Counted from the stretch's first letter, positions 6,920-17,025 are shown. The stretch: DNA of 64,000 nucleotides from Siderastrea siderea (GCA_964030785.1 OZ034975.1:32455769-32519768), one strand, 5' to 3'. Notes: a model not told the origin generated them from the letters alone. Numbers and translations: made by a program.

Positions 6920-7244
6920 CGGGAGAGGGTGGCGGTGCTGAGGGAGGTGTGGCTGGCCGCTTAAATTGGTGGTGCCAGTTGGTCCAGCAATAATCCAGCC
7001 CCTCGATGTACCAGTCACAGGTCATGTGAGGGTAGCAATATGTTTCCAAACGAACGGCCTCTTCTGCTCGGCGTTTCTGCGCCTCGACTTTCTCCGGTTC
7101 CAGTTGTTTCAAATGTTCAGCAAACTCCGTAAACGTTTCCTCCTCCTCCAACTCCCTCTTCACTTTCTCTAAGATCTCTTCGACTTCCAAATCTACTTCA
7201 AAGTCTTCAAAGGCTTCCAATAGCTTCTCATGACCAGCGTCCAT
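6840..7244 (-). CDS. Acidic early-type protein with cysteine cluster
   Basis: The open frame extends to 7259, but that codon is GTG; the first ATG is 7244, in the good context CAAAATGG, giving 134 residues. The N-terminal half is a Glu/Leu-rich helix (FEDFEVDLEVEEILEKVKRE). A cysteine cluster follows at residues 70, 76 and 86 (LETYCYPHMTCDWYIEGLDYC), then a Pro/Ser-rich tail ending in five Arg. It is divergently transcribed from the polymerase, the place where adintoviruses carry small early or 'oncoid' regulators; that role is inference. Its 3' part overlaps in another frame the start of the repeat-rich protein (ATG 6919). The Arg end is encoded by the same CGA/GAC microsatellite that gives Asp in the other frame. 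Confidence 0.55.
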   Translation of the reverse strand: MDAGHEKLLEAFEDFEVDLEVEEILEKVKRELEEEETFTEFAEHLKQLEPEKVEAQKRRAEEAVRLETYCYPHMTCDWYIEGLDYCWTNWHHQFKRPATPPSAPPPSPDVPRKTVPQPPSQTPSQLPTKRRRRR

Positions 7245-7481
7245 TTTGAGATGACTCACCTCGAGGGTCGATCTGTTTTATAGTCTCTCATTCGTTCCCG
7301 TCATGCACCATGGACCCTAACTAGAGAGGGGGGAGGGGGGTCCCCCCACCTCGTCCCACCCCTCCCTAGGGCACCCCCTCTCAGGGGGTACCCTGTTTAG
7401 TGATTGGCTCCTTCCCCTCCCACGTGACCTTTTGGTTCTCTATAAAAACAGAGCCCCGATCTCCAATAAGTTCATCTGATC
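7245..7481. promoter_or_regulatory. Bidirectional early promoter
   Basis: Two outward-facing TATA boxes bracket this gap: TATAAAA at 7441-7447 on the + strand, 35 bases before the polymerase ATG at 7482, and TATAAAA at 7282-7276 on the - strand, 32 bases before ATG 7244. Between them are G/C-rich tracts (7326-7390), a CCAAT box on the minus strand (GATTGG near 7402) and a CACGTG E-box (near 7421). The minus-strand TATA position would place transcription initiation downstream of the GTG at 7259, which supports ATG 7244 as the true start. Confidence 0.7.
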
Positions 7482-10400
7482 ATGTCCTCTCGCCAAGAAG
7501 ACGAAGCGGGGCCCAGTGGCCTCGCTAGACGCGAGGTCATGTCCTTGCTTGGACTAGAGATGTCCGATTCAGAGCCAGAAGAGACAACTTCCTGTGTGGG
7601 ACCTATGTTATGTACCGAAGACATGCCGGACAGTGATGAGATTTGTGAAGAGGCCTTGGATCGCTTCGAACGCCAACGTGCGTTTCAAACTCATCTTCTT
7701 CAACAAACTGGGGGAGGTTTGGATGCCAATGCGGAGGGTGTCTTCGAGTTTGAACTCCAACCCTATGTCGATCGTTTGAGCAACCGTCTGGGAGTGCGTG
7801 AACGTCATTTCAACACCCAGTTACACCAAAGGGGGAATTTCATTCCCAATCAGAGCATGACTCGAGCTCTAGAAGAGGGGTTACGTCGCGCGGTGAATCA
7901 AGTGTTGACCACCACCACACCACCCCTCCACGATCAAGATCGTCTGTACTTTACCATCGCCTCCAACAGACTCCATAATAATTTTCAGGGCTGGGGATTA
8001 CGTGCAGGAGAATGGCGCCAAGGCGGCGACCGTGTCGAGGCTTTATTCCAACGTTTAGCCCAAGCCCTCAACAGCAACGAACAATTTGAAATGGACGACT
8101 CCTTTCAAGTCTCCATTACTCAAGTCCATCATGCCCCTCAAGGAACCGGCCGCCGACGCCAGGAGAAACCTGGACATCAACCTCTCCGAAATTTAATACC
8201 CAAGAAACGTTCCATTATCCAGATCCAAAACAGGGATGAACTCTGTTGTGCCAGAGCCCTCGTCACTGCCAAAGCTCGCGTGGACCAACACCCAAAATGG
8301 TCGTCCATTCGACAAGGAGGGAAAATTCAAAAAGAACTCGCGTTGCTGCTTCATCACGAGGCCAACGTGCCCTTCGGCCCTTGTGGCTATGATGCCTTGA
8401 CCCAATTCAGTACCACTCTTTCCCTGACCGGTTACCAGATCCTGTTGGTGGATGCCGACCGTTCTTATCACATCACCACCTTTGGTCCTCTTCAAGACAA
8501 ACAATTGATCCTGTTGCACGAGAAAGGCCATTATGATGTCATTACCAAGTTGCCAGGCTTTTTCGGGGTCAGTTACGTCTGTGCCCATTGTTGGAAACCC
8601 TATGACCATGAGGGACAACATCGATGCAACAACAACAAACGTCATTGCAGGGCCTGTTGCCAAAAAGACTGTCCTGATTTCTTGGAGGCGTACCCTCGAG
8701 GCCAGAAAGCCACGCAACGTTGTCAACAATGTCATCGGGACTTTTTTGGAGACACCTGTTTCCAAATGCATCTCGTCAAGGACCCCGCCGGCAAACCCGT
8801 GACCAACCTAGACTCCTCCGTCTGCTTTCGGCGACGTCGCTGTCATAAATGCTTCATCCTACTTCCTGCTTGCCACATTGACAACCATCAATGTGGCTAC
8901 ATGGATTGCCCCTGCTGTCATGAGTACGTGGACGGTGCAACTCATCGTTGTTTTATTCAAATAGCCACTCAAGACAAGAAGAAAAGAAAGAGGAAACGAC
9001 AACGAGGTCCCCGCGCCAAACGTAGGGTGGGGGTGGATGCCACACCCGAGGAGGAGGAAGACGAGGAGGAGGACAGCATACCGCCCCTTCATGTCTTCTT
9101 TGATATTGAAGCCATGCAACCCCAAGAACAACACATCGCTAATCTCGTCGTGGCCGAAACCGAAGACGACGACCAACCCGTGTGTTTCCATGGCAACCAT
9201 TGCGTCCGAGATTTCCTGGAATGGTTGGATACTTTGACACTAAATGATACCCGCCAAGTTAATGTGTTGGCCCATAACTTCCAAGGGTACGATGGCTACT
9301 TTATCATTCATCAATACTACAGCGACAATAGGATGATCGAGCAGCTCCGGAACGGGTGTAAACTCTTGCAAGTCCAACACGATCGTATCCGTTTCATCGA
9401 CTCTTTGAGTTTCTTCCAGATGCCTCTGTCCGCGTTTCCCAAAACCTTTGGATTGACAGAACTCCGCAAAGGGTACTTCCCCCACAAGTTCAATCATCCA
9501 GACCATCAAAACTACGTAGGACCCGTCACGGCCCTTGATTACTACATGCCTGAAACCATGTCCCCCGAAGGCAAGCAAGCCTTGGAAACCTGGCATCAAG
9601 ACCAACGCGACAAGGTCTTTGACTTCAAGAAAGAACTGGTGGCCTACTGCCAATCCGATGTACGTCTCTTGAAAGAAGGTTGTTTGACATTCAAACGATT
9701 GTTTGAAACGCTCACGGGCTTCAACCCCTTCGACCACATCACCATTGCTTCTGCTTGTAACCGCGATTTACGCATGAATCGCATGATCCCCAACAGTATT
9801 GCCAGTGAACCCGTCCGAGGATGGCGCAATCGCATCAACTACTCCAAAGTGGCCCTGGAATGGTTAACCTGGTGTGCCCAACAACAACAGACCATTCAAC
9901 ATGCCCGTAATGCCGGCGAGTATTGCATCCCTGGCACTAACTTCCATGTCGACGGTTTCGATGCCAGTACCAACACCATCTACGAATTTCACGGGTGTTT
10001 CTGGCATGGGTGTCGTCGCTGTTTCCCCATTCGTCACGAAAGCCATCTACGTCACTATGATCGAACCATGCAAGATGTCTACGAGACCACCCAGCAAAGG
10101 ATCCAACAATTGAAAGAGCTCGGATACCATGTCATAGAAATGTGGGAATGTGATTGGACCCGTCTCAAAGACACTTCCTTGGACATCCGAACGTACCTGG
10201 GGACCCTTGACTTCACAGAACCTCTCAACCCCCGTGACGCTTTCTGCGGGGGTCGTACCAATGCCGTGAAACTGTACCATCGCGTGACACCCAATCAACA
10301 AATACATTACATCGATGTGACCTCCTTGTACCCCTGGGTGAACAAGACCTGTGTCTACCCCAAAGGCCATCCTCGTTTCATCTTCAATCCGGGACACACC

Positions 10401-11603
10401 GACATCCGTCAGTACTTTGGCCTCGTCCAATGCAAAGTCCTGCCGCCACGTCATCTCTACCATCCTGTCCTGCCTTACCGTCATGCCTCCAAACTCCTTT
10501 TTCCTCTCTGTGCTGCCTGTGTGGAACAAGAGATGGCAAAACCAGCATTACAGAGATGTGCAGAATGTGTGCACACGGACGAACAGCGAGCCCTGACTGG
10601 AACATGGTGTAGCCCCGAATTATCTAAAGCGGTGGACTTGGGGTACGACATCCAGTACATCTATGAGGTCTGGCATTTTGACGAGACGTGTGAAGGATTG
10701 TTTAAAGACTACGTGAACACCTGGTTGAAGATCAAGCAAGAAGCCAGCGGGTGGCCATCCTGGGTCGGTGAAGACGAAACCAAACGTCAGCAATACCTTC
10801 GAGAGTACTTCGAGCATGAAGGCATCCAATTGGAGTACGATAACATCCAAAAGAATCCGGGGTTGCGTACCCTCGCTAAAATGATGCTCAATTCCATGTG
10901 GGGCAAGTTTGGACAACGTCTGAATAAGACCCAAGTCGAAACGTTTGATGACCCTCAAGCCTTCCACCGTTTTCTAGATACCAGTACTTTGGACGTACGT
11001 CACGTCTCCGTTATCAATGACAACTTAGTGGAGGTACATTACCAGTACCAAGACGAAGACATCCCCGTGTCACCTAACCTCAACATCTTTGTTGCATGTT
11101 TCACTACCTGTTGGGCCCGGCTCCGACTGTATGCAGCCCTGGAACAGCTAGGGGAACGTGTCCTCTACTACGACACGGACTCCGTCATCTACTGGACAGA
11201 CGAGAATCAATCCATCCCGGTCTTGGGCGATTACCTCGGCGAGTTTACGAGTGAATTGGACTCTGACGATTTCATTGTGGAATTTGTCTCAGGGGGTCCC
11301 AAGAACTATGGGTATCAAACCCAAAAGGGCCACGTCGAGTGCAAGGTGCGAGGGTTCCGCCTTAACAGCGAAGGCAAAACCCAATTGAATTACAACATCA
11401 TGCGTCAGAATGTCCTGGACGAAATCCAGAAGCCCCTTCTACGTCCACGCCAGACCCAAGTCGTCAAATCATATCAAATTGTGCGCGATCCCAAACACTA
11501 CCAACTGTACACCTTCCCAGAATACAAACAATACCAGTTAGTCTACGAGAAGAGAGTCGTGGATCCTGTCACCTTCCAGACCCACCCTTATGGATACCAA
11601 TGA
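7482..11603 (+). CDS. Protein-primed family B DNA polymerase (adintovirus/Maverick type)
   Basis: This 1373-residue polymerase would replicate the linear viral genome. Exonuclease motifs: DIE at 541-543, NFQGYD at 599-604 and YxxxD at 722-726. Polymerase motifs: DVTSLYP at 945-951 (A), KMMLNSMWG at 1133-1141 (B) and YYDTDS at 1229-1234 (C). All key acidic residues are present. The N-terminal third has a long extension with several CxxC/CxxH zinc-binding clusters (about 360-500), a basic patch (KKRKRKRQRG) and an acidic patch. An insertion around residues 824-846 (VDGFD...YEFHGCFWHGC) is typical of Maverick polymerases and recalls a Vsr-like nuclease fold. The start follows a TATA box by 35 bases. 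The frame is intact, which supports recent integration. Confidence 0.95.
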   Translation: MSSRQEDEAGPSGLARREVMSLLGLEMSDSEPEETTSCVGPMLCTEDMPDSDEICEEALDRFERQRAFQTHLLQQTGGGLDANAEGVFEFELQPYVDRLSNRLGVRERHFNTQLHQRGNFIPNQSMTRALEEGLRRAVNQVLTTTTPPLHDQDRLYFTIASNRLHNNFQGWGLRAGEWRQGGDRVEALFQRLAQALNSNEQFEMDDSFQVSITQVHHAPQGTGRRRQEKPGHQPLRNLIPKKRSIIQIQNRDELCCARALVTAKARVDQHPKWSSIRQGGKIQKELALLLHHEANVPFGPCGYDALTQFSTTLSLTGYQILLVDADRSYHITTFGPLQDKQLILLHEKGHYDVITKLPGFFGVSYVCAHCWKPYDHEGQHRCNNNKRHCRACCQKDCPDFLEAYPRGQKATQRCQQCHRDFFGDTCFQMHLVKDPAGKPVTNLDSSVCFRRRRCHKCFILLPACHIDNHQCGYMDCPCCHEYVDGATHRCFIQIATQDKKKRKRKRQRGPRAKRRVGVDATPEEEEDEEEDSIPPLHVFFDIEAMQPQEQHIANLVVAETEDDDQPVCFHGNHCVRDFLEWLDTLTLNDTRQVNVLAHNFQGYDGYFIIHQYYSDNRMIEQLRNGCKLLQVQHDRIRFIDSLSFFQMPLSAFPKTFGLTELRKGYFPHKFNHPDHQNYVGPVTALDYYMPETMSPEGKQALETWHQDQRDKVFDFKKELVAYCQSDVRLLKEGCLTFKRLFETLTGFNPFDHITIASACNRDLRMNRMIPNSIASEPVRGWRNRINYSKVALEWLTWCAQQQQTIQHARNAGEYCIPGTNFHVDGFDASTNTIYEFHGCFWHGCRRCFPIRHESHLRHYDRTMQDVYETTQQRIQQLKELGYHVIEMWECDWTRLKDTSLDIRTYLGTLDFTEPLNPRDAFCGGRTNAVKLYHRVTPNQQIHYIDVTSLYPWVNKTCVYPKGHPRFIFNPGHTDIRQYFGLVQCKVLPPRHLYHPVLPYRHASKLLFPLCAACVEQEMAKPALQRCAECVHTDEQRALTGTWCSPELSKAVDLGYDIQYIYEVWHFDETCEGLFKDYVNTWLKIKQEASGWPSWVGEDETKRQQYLREYFEHEGIQLEYDNIQKNPGLRTLAKMMLNSMWGKFGQRLNKTQVETFDDPQAFHRFLDTSTLDVRHVSVINDNLVEVHYQYQDEDIPVSPNLNIFVACFTTCWARLRLYAALEQLGERVLYYDTDSVIYWTDENQSIPVLGDYLGEFTSELDSDDFIVEFVSGGPKNYGYQTQKGHVECKVRGFRLNSEGKTQLNYNIMRQNVLDEIQKPLLRPRQTQVVKSYQIVRDPKHYQLYTFPEYKQYQLVYEKRVVDPVTFQTHPYGYQ

Positions 11604-12304
11604 CATGGCTTCCTAAGAGCTCCCACGTTTTTGCTGAAAAGAAACCCAAGTCACCCTCCAGACATACTGGTCACACCCCTTGGTAACCATACTTCTTTGG
11701 AACTCTCATCTCAACTCATCTTATCAAATGGAACACTCAACCCATATCAAAAGGAATACTCATCATGGAACACTCATATTATTAAAAGGAACTCAAAGGA
11801 ACACTCGTATTATTTAAAAGGAACTCAAAGGAATACTCATCATGGAACACTCATATTATTAAAAGCAACTCAAAGGAATACTCATATTATCCAAAGTATC
11901 TGGGTCACCCCCCATTAACTTGGTGGGTATCGTGGAGTGTTAAGGTATCTAGTCATTCCAGTGAGGGAGAGAGCCCATGAAGTCACCTTCACGTTCAATC
12001 GGGAACTAATAGGAACAGGACGCGTTTTTCGTCGTGGTGAGAGCCCATGAAGTCACCTTCACGTTCATTTGCCACATCGCAACTCATATTATTAGAAGGA
12101 ACTCAAAGGAATACTCATCAAAAGGAACTCAAAGGAATACTCATCAAAAGGAACTCCAAGGAATACTCATCAAAAGGAACTCAAAGGAATAGTCATCAAA
12201 AGGAACTCAAAGGAATAGTCATATTATTATTCAAAGGAACTCCAAGGAACACTCATATTATTAAAAGGAACACTCATCAAAAGGAACACCGTCGGACAAT
12301 GTGA
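11604..12304. repeat. Short tandem repeats downstream of the polymerase
   Basis: From about 11695 the sequence is dominated by imperfect repeats of AAAGGAACTCAAAGGAATA and CTCATATTATT, with a tight array of roughly 23-26-bp units at 12080-12235. A separate direct repeat (GAGAGCCCATGAAGTCACCT and following bases, 28-29 bp) occurs near 11969 and 12039. Open frames here are products of the repeat. It lies where a Maverick-type element would have its terminal region. Confidence 0.75.
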
Positions 12305-12560
12305 TGGGATTTTGTGACTTGGATTTCGCTTGGTTTGGGACTGCCAATTAAGGCTCGCAAGATCAGATGAAGAAAAGAATACCAGTGTATTCAGGAGCAT
12401 GCGTAATGCCAGGCTGGTTGGCATCAGAGAGAAGAGAGCCAAGGAGCAGGCTGAGCAAGATGCTATTAAGAAGAAATAATCTGTGAATAAATGTTCAACT
12501 TCACACAACCACAGTTATTGTAAAAACAAATCAATAAAACATAATTTATTCATTTTGTAT
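12305..12560 (+). other. Unrecognised gene 3' end with poly(A) signals
   Basis: A frame from 12318 to a stop at 12477-12479 ends in a charged helix (RNARLVGIREKRAKEQAEQD and following lysines). AATAAA occurs near 12485 and 12531, and an A-rich tail follows. This looks like the last exon or a processed 3' end of a host-type gene, or a captured gene at the viral edge. I cannot name it, and the frame is too short to be sure it is coding. Confidence 0.3.
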
Positions 12561-12648
12561 TGTTTTCACACCAAAGGACCACCCCCGTTCCAAAAATTGG
12601 ACTTTGGACTTTTGAGCCCGCGTTTTCTCAGCAGTTTTACTTCCCCTT

Positions 12649-12785
12649 GAGCCCACGATCCCTTTTTCCTACGCGCCAGCGGTTTCCCTTTTCAAATCAC
12701 GTGACTTCCGGTTGCATGAGCCCGCGATCCCTTTTTTCCTTACTGGTCAGCGGTTTCCCCTCTTAAAAACACGTGACTTCCGGTT
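12649..12785. repeat. Two direct repeats with promoter-like motifs
   Basis: Two imperfect copies (about 12649-12713 and 12718-12785) share GAGCCC-CGATCCC, CAGCGGTTTCCC and CACGTGACTTCCGGTT. Each contains an E-box and an ETS-like TTCCGG site; a CRE (TGACGTCA) follows at about 12794. This could be a regulatory region or an old duplication; no transcript start is visible. Confidence 0.5.
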
Positions 12786-12902
12786 CCGGTCATGACGTCA
12801 TCATTACATCAAAACGAGGCACAGTTGGCCATACGAGCGCACATTACTACTTACCTGGCGTCCATTTTCCAAGAGGTACTCTTTTAGTGTTCGAATTTTG
12901 CT

Positions 12903-13630
12903 CAGGCCCGTAGCCGGCATTGAGGCATCCGAGGCAGTTCCCTCGGTAAACCTTTTCCCTTCTTGTTAAAAACGTAAATAGAAAAATAAATTATTTAATA
13001 ATAGAACATGTTTCTGGCAGAAAACCACGCCCTGGGGGGACTTCACTATGTGCTGGTCGCGAGCACATCAGTTTCTCCAGTGGGAGCCTCCAGCCTTGTT
13101 CCCGATTCAAGACGTGGTCAAAATCAATAATGGGCACAGACCGCCTGAAAGGTCTTGCCTTTGCATACGTTCACGACATCAATCCAGAGACCGTTGCAAA
13201 TATTGATATTGCAAAAATGGGACACCAGTGGTCATAGGAGAATTGCTTTAGCAATCTCCAAATAAAAGCGAGAGAGTACACTTCAGCACTAGTACACTAA
13301 GCTGGTGCACTTGAAGGAGATTGATATTTTTTCTTTCGTCACGGATGCTGAAATAACACTTCAGAGCTTCTAAAATTTCATTTCTGAATGATACTGTGGA
13401 AATTTTAAAGAGAAGAACCGATAACAAACATAAATGCTGTTAAAGTTAGTTTGGATTTTAATTATGTTTGGGGGAAGAAAATACCACCAGGAAAACGCTA
13501 AAAATGGCATTTCCGGGTTACTAGAAATTTCGAAATTTCCTGGGGGAGCCGCCCCGAGACCCCCTAAAAGCTCGCGCCTTCGACGCTTCGCAGTTGCCCC
13601 AGTTATCAAAAAAGTCTGGCTACGGTCCTG
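12903..13630. mobile_element. Non-autonomous DNA transposon, TIR CAGGmCCGTAGCC, TSD TTGCT
   Basis: The inverted termini CAGGCCCGTAGCC at 12903 and GGCTACGGTCCTG ending at 13630 are flanked by identical 5-bp TTGCT (12898-12902 and 13631-13635). The 728-bp interior has no gene; open frames near 13434-13609 are fortuitous. The 5-bp duplication and CAGG ends would suit a hAT-like element. Confidence 0.75.
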
Positions 13631-13635
13631 TTGCT

Positions 13636-14873
13636 CGATGATATCACAAGAAGAAAAACATTTCGCCGCCCAAACTTTAGCTCAATGTATCCTATGAATC
13701 AGTTCAAGGTCTTTATTCCCTTGTCAGTCGTACATCCAAGGTTTTCACGATGAATGATAATAACCCAACCGCCATGTTTACTTCTCTAAAGCAACCGCTG
13801 AGGAACCTTCAGCTGTTTTGAGCTGGTTCACTGGAGTGGACTTCCATAATTTTGGGACTCGGTAGTGAGGAGATTTTGGATGGGGAAAGTGGGGAGATGG
13901 TCGAGAAAAAGTTACCTTGGATACGATGGCTGCACTCGCAGCAGGTGGGGCAATCTAAGCAGTACGGCCCTACGAATGCACTCCGATGAGCAACGAACTA
14001 GGTTACTTTCTGACCATTTTCGTGTTTCCACTTATGTATCAGAATGCTGTGAAGGCAAAGAAAACTTCAGTATCGTGCGGTTTGTAAGCAAAAAGCAAGG
14101 GTAGTGGGCGATCAGTGATTTTGATAGGTTAATTCTGAAACCCTCGCGGTATAATAGGCTGCTCTTGTTATTTTATGTTGTGTATTTTAAAATACACATT
14201 AAAAATACTTTGTTGCCTTTTACAGTGTAACGCAATTCTGCGGTTATTATTGAATCACTATGGCTGTTGAACCATTTTCGTCTATCGTTCATCTCAAAAA
14301 TTACAGCTATACTTGGAACCTGTCAACTTGATACTTCTCATAGAGTCCGGGCTCGTGATCAGCACGAAAAGGATTTCTCTTTATAATTACCTCAACATGA
14401 AACCGCCGAGTCCTTTGACCAGAGTTGCAAATAAAGAAAAGCAGAACTCTGTATCGGGGTGATGGACCTAAAGAATCGGTGTTTTATGGCAAAAACAGGG
14501 AAAGTGATTTGTCATTTGCAGAACCACGATCGGTGTTTCTTTCATTTGGGGGAGATGTTGATAGATGAAGCGACATGCTAGAAAACGGCCGCCCGACTAG
14601 AATGTAAATTTATGTCACTCGAAACACCATTGGGGAAATGTCCGAGATCGAGTGGAACACTCTTAGGGAGACGACCTTTTAATATGCAGGGTATTTTTTT
14701 TGTAATCTGAAAAGCCTCATAAAAGCCTCATTCACCCGACAACATTTTCATAGCTCGTTTAGGCTTATCAACAGAGGGATCCACTATAAATTTTACTTTG
14801 TATCACCCTAAGTATGTACACTGTATATTTTGATTTGTATTAATTACCGCCCTTTGATTTGTTTCTCCTAAAG
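13636..14873. other. Non-coding, probable intron or upstream region of the Ig gene
   Basis: No supported gene. A short open frame at 13865-14104 has no recognisable domain. The end of the stretch (TTTGTTTCTCCTAAAG) is the splice acceptor of the first visible Ig exon. No signal-peptide exon could be recognised. Confidence 0.5.
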
Positions 14874-15242
14874 GTGCAGTACAATTCACCTCACCGTATC
14901 AAGGAAAGGCTTTGACTGCCTTAACTAGCTCCTCTTTGAGTTTTACCTGGAACTTCCCTAGTTCTGTTGATACAGTTTTGTGGGGACTCAAGGATGCTGG
15001 TGGCAATGACATTTCTCCAAGCAAAGTATTAGCACTTTTGGATAAAAATGGTAACTTGTTGCCAGTATCAGTGCCATTAACGTATCAAGGACGTGTAAGT
15101 GGAAGTCGTAATGGTGGCCAGGCCACATTTACTCTTAGTAACATCACCAAAGAGGATAAGGCAGTTTATGGCTGCAAGATAAGACAAGGAAGTGGTGCTT
15201 TTGTTCAGACAGCTTTTGATGATGTAGAGATGGTTGTGCACG
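14874..15242 (+). CDS. Exon: V-type Ig-like domain
   Basis: The acceptor TTTCTCCTAAAG and donor G|GTGAGC bound a 369-base exon (123 codons, phase 1-1). The domain contains SLSFTWNF, VLWGL, a long C'-D region, GRVSGSRNGGQATFTLSNIT and DKAVYGCKI, which is the F-strand Y-x-C of a V-like fold. The usual B-strand cysteine is missing (Ser/Thr there), so the canonical disulfide cannot form. Such V-like first domains are common in anthozoan Ig receptors. Being first, it is likely the membrane-distal, ligand-facing domain; that is inference. Confidence 0.82.
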
Positions 15243-15562
15243 GTGAGCGTAAAGAGTGATTTGTTGTTGTGTTGTACGTTGATATTAAATTAATTATTAA
15301 TAATTATTATAATAATCAGTTATTATTATTGTTAATGTTGTTGTTGTGTTGTAATTAATTGACTGGTTTCAAGAACACTATAAAAAGAAGGAAAAGGAGG
15401 AAAATTGCACTGACATTAATCTTCTGTATTACTGACAGCTGCAACCTTGAAATCGGCTACTTCCACCACGCAGCTAGGATTCAACCGCCACAAATTTTAA
15501 TCTATGCAAAGCTGACCTGCTACATACCCACGTATGCTGTAAGTTGAAGTTTGATTGTAATT
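15243..15562. other. AT-rich intron start with TAA/TTA microsatellite
   Basis: After the donor the sequence holds a TTA/TAA-rich low-complexity tract (about 15288-15335) and no gene. Confidence 0.6.
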
Positions 15563-17025
15563 CTATCTGTCACCAAGCACTGAGGGATTACGTGAGATAG
15601 CATTGCGCCTGCGATGACCACCATCTTTTTTAGGCCTAACAAATATTGTGGAAATGTATTCTCCTCTACAGTGACTTGCTTCTGTAATAACACCCTTTCT
15701 TAAGAGTTTTGAAATTTCCTCCTCAATGATAATCTGTTCTTGAGGGGTGAAATTAATCTCCTTTGGCACAGACTCCTGCTCAGGGGCTTGAGCAAATTCT
15801 ATTTTGTAGTGTTGCACACTATCAAGAATAAACCAATCAGAAGTTAGGCAGCGCCACTGGGGAAAAAACTGTTTCAATCGTCCACCTGTTTTGTCATTAG
15901 ACACTGCTAGGGAACGAGATCTTACCTCAACATCATCGGTGCAAATGGGGTCTGCGGTAGCGACACTCGCTTCGCTTTCGCTTGTTTTGGTTTCCGTGGC
16001 TGGTTTGGGTTGTTTGGCGGTCGGTTGTTGTTTCGCCAGCCTAAAAAAGGCCTCCTGTTTCGGTATCCCCGTCCCTTGGTGTCATATTTGCTGAATTGTC
16101 TTGTGTTTCTGGAGTCATGGCGTGATCTCTGTGTTGACCCATAATTTGTGGCAACTTTCTTGCCAACGCAGTTGACTTCAGTAAACTCTTTCACCTCCTT
16201 TGCTAAGTCATCGCCGAACAGCTGGTCGTTGATGATAACGGAGGACTTTGAGGAGCATAAATGTTGTAATCACTATGCAAGTCAGGCTTCATCAACTCTC
16301 GACGCCTTTGATTTAACTCCAAATTTGCATTAGCAATAAGAGCAAAAGCATCAGTAGTTTCCTGAAGTATTTCATTCTCCGATGGGATTGATGTCATATT
16401 TCCAAGACACTTGTTTATTGCACTTGTCAAGGCACAGAGGCCTTTAAACAAAGAGGTTTGGACTTTCTGCAGTTTCACATCCTGTGAGCGAACTGCTGGG
16501 CTCAAATTATCCCAAGCTGCTTGGTTAACTCTAACTTTTGTTAGAGTTTTCGCAGTTTTTAGGGCGATGGTATTTATTCAGCTTGACTTGAAGAATTTCT
16601 TCAGGCAGCCCGTCCTTGAGCATCGAGTTGATTATACTCGCCAGCTCGCTGTCCCCCTCAGCACTCGTTTCCTCTTTCAAGAGGTCTTGTTTTAGGCTAT
16701 TTAATATCTCACTCTTTCCCTCATTGGAGGAGTGAGGTGCCCTATCGATAAGCGCTCCAAAATCCGGGGATTTTTCCGATTTTTCCTCATTGGAGTTTTC
16801 AGATTGTTGTTCACAGCACTTCTTTGCGGGGGGTTCGCCAAGTGACTCCTGGTCTTGTGTTCCCGCGCTTTCTTGCTCGCTTTCGTCTTCATTAGCAATT
16901 CCCAACTCTCCTTTAAACGTTTCAAACGCCTCCGCTATGGTATTCGCCGTGCTGGTAGACGTGGCTGATAGTGTTCGGCCGAGGTTATCAAAGCCTTCCC
17001 GCATAACCATCAACATGAGCTGCAT
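15563..17025 (-). pseudogene. Decayed DIRS-like retrotransposon, gag and start of reverse transcriptase
   Basis: Minus-strand fragments in several frames read in order from 17025 to 15563. First comes a gag-like part with a PAKKCCE segment and KLNKYHRPKNCE, then VQTSLFKGLCALTSAINKCL, then a basic Arg/Asn/Pro-rich linker. Last is the N-terminal edge of a reverse transcriptase, with LLRKGVITEASHCRGEYIST and FVRPKKDGG. The sequence stops there, so palm, RNase H and recombinase are gone. Gag with an RPKNC motif and this RT entry resemble DIRS-group elements of cnidarians. At least three frame changes make it non-functional. It sits in the first large intron of the Ig gene, opposite in direction. 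Confidence 0.7.

Larger units (their letters stand above)
1..12304. mobile_element. Integrated adintovirus / Maverick-like dsDNA virus, right-hand part
   Basis: This block is densely packed with viral-type genes: hexon-like capsid, adenain-like protease, packaging ATPase, small basic virion proteins, virion-type phospholipase A2 and a protein-primed family B DNA polymerase. That set is characteristic of adintoviruses and Maverick/Polinton elements of animals. Genes overlap or abut by a few bases, and GC and coding density are much higher than in the AT-rich flank. The left end is outside the window and starts inside the capsid gene. The right border is not defined by a terminal repeat; the last element-like sequence is the short-repeat zone ending near 12.3 kb. 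No integrase or penton gene is seen in the part present. Most reading frames are open, so the insertion looks young; only the minus-strand early region has a broken frame. Confidence 0.88.

Noticed and set aside
6074..6964. 296-residue plus-strand frame over the early region
   Set aside because: It is the complement of the minus-strand repeats; the Val runs are reverse reads of GAC repeats.
7254..7260. GTGAGT at the minus-strand start (7259-7254) as a splice donor
   Set aside because: It matches a donor consensus, but no upstream exon or matching acceptor is evident.
8193..9737. Minus-strand frames inside the polymerase gene
   Set aside because: Fully contained in the polymerase, which has all family motifs.
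1..12304. Search for a retroviral-type integrase and a penton gene
   Set aside because: No HHCC/DDE integrase signature or penton-like frame was recognised in the part present; absence cannot be concluded because the left end is missing.
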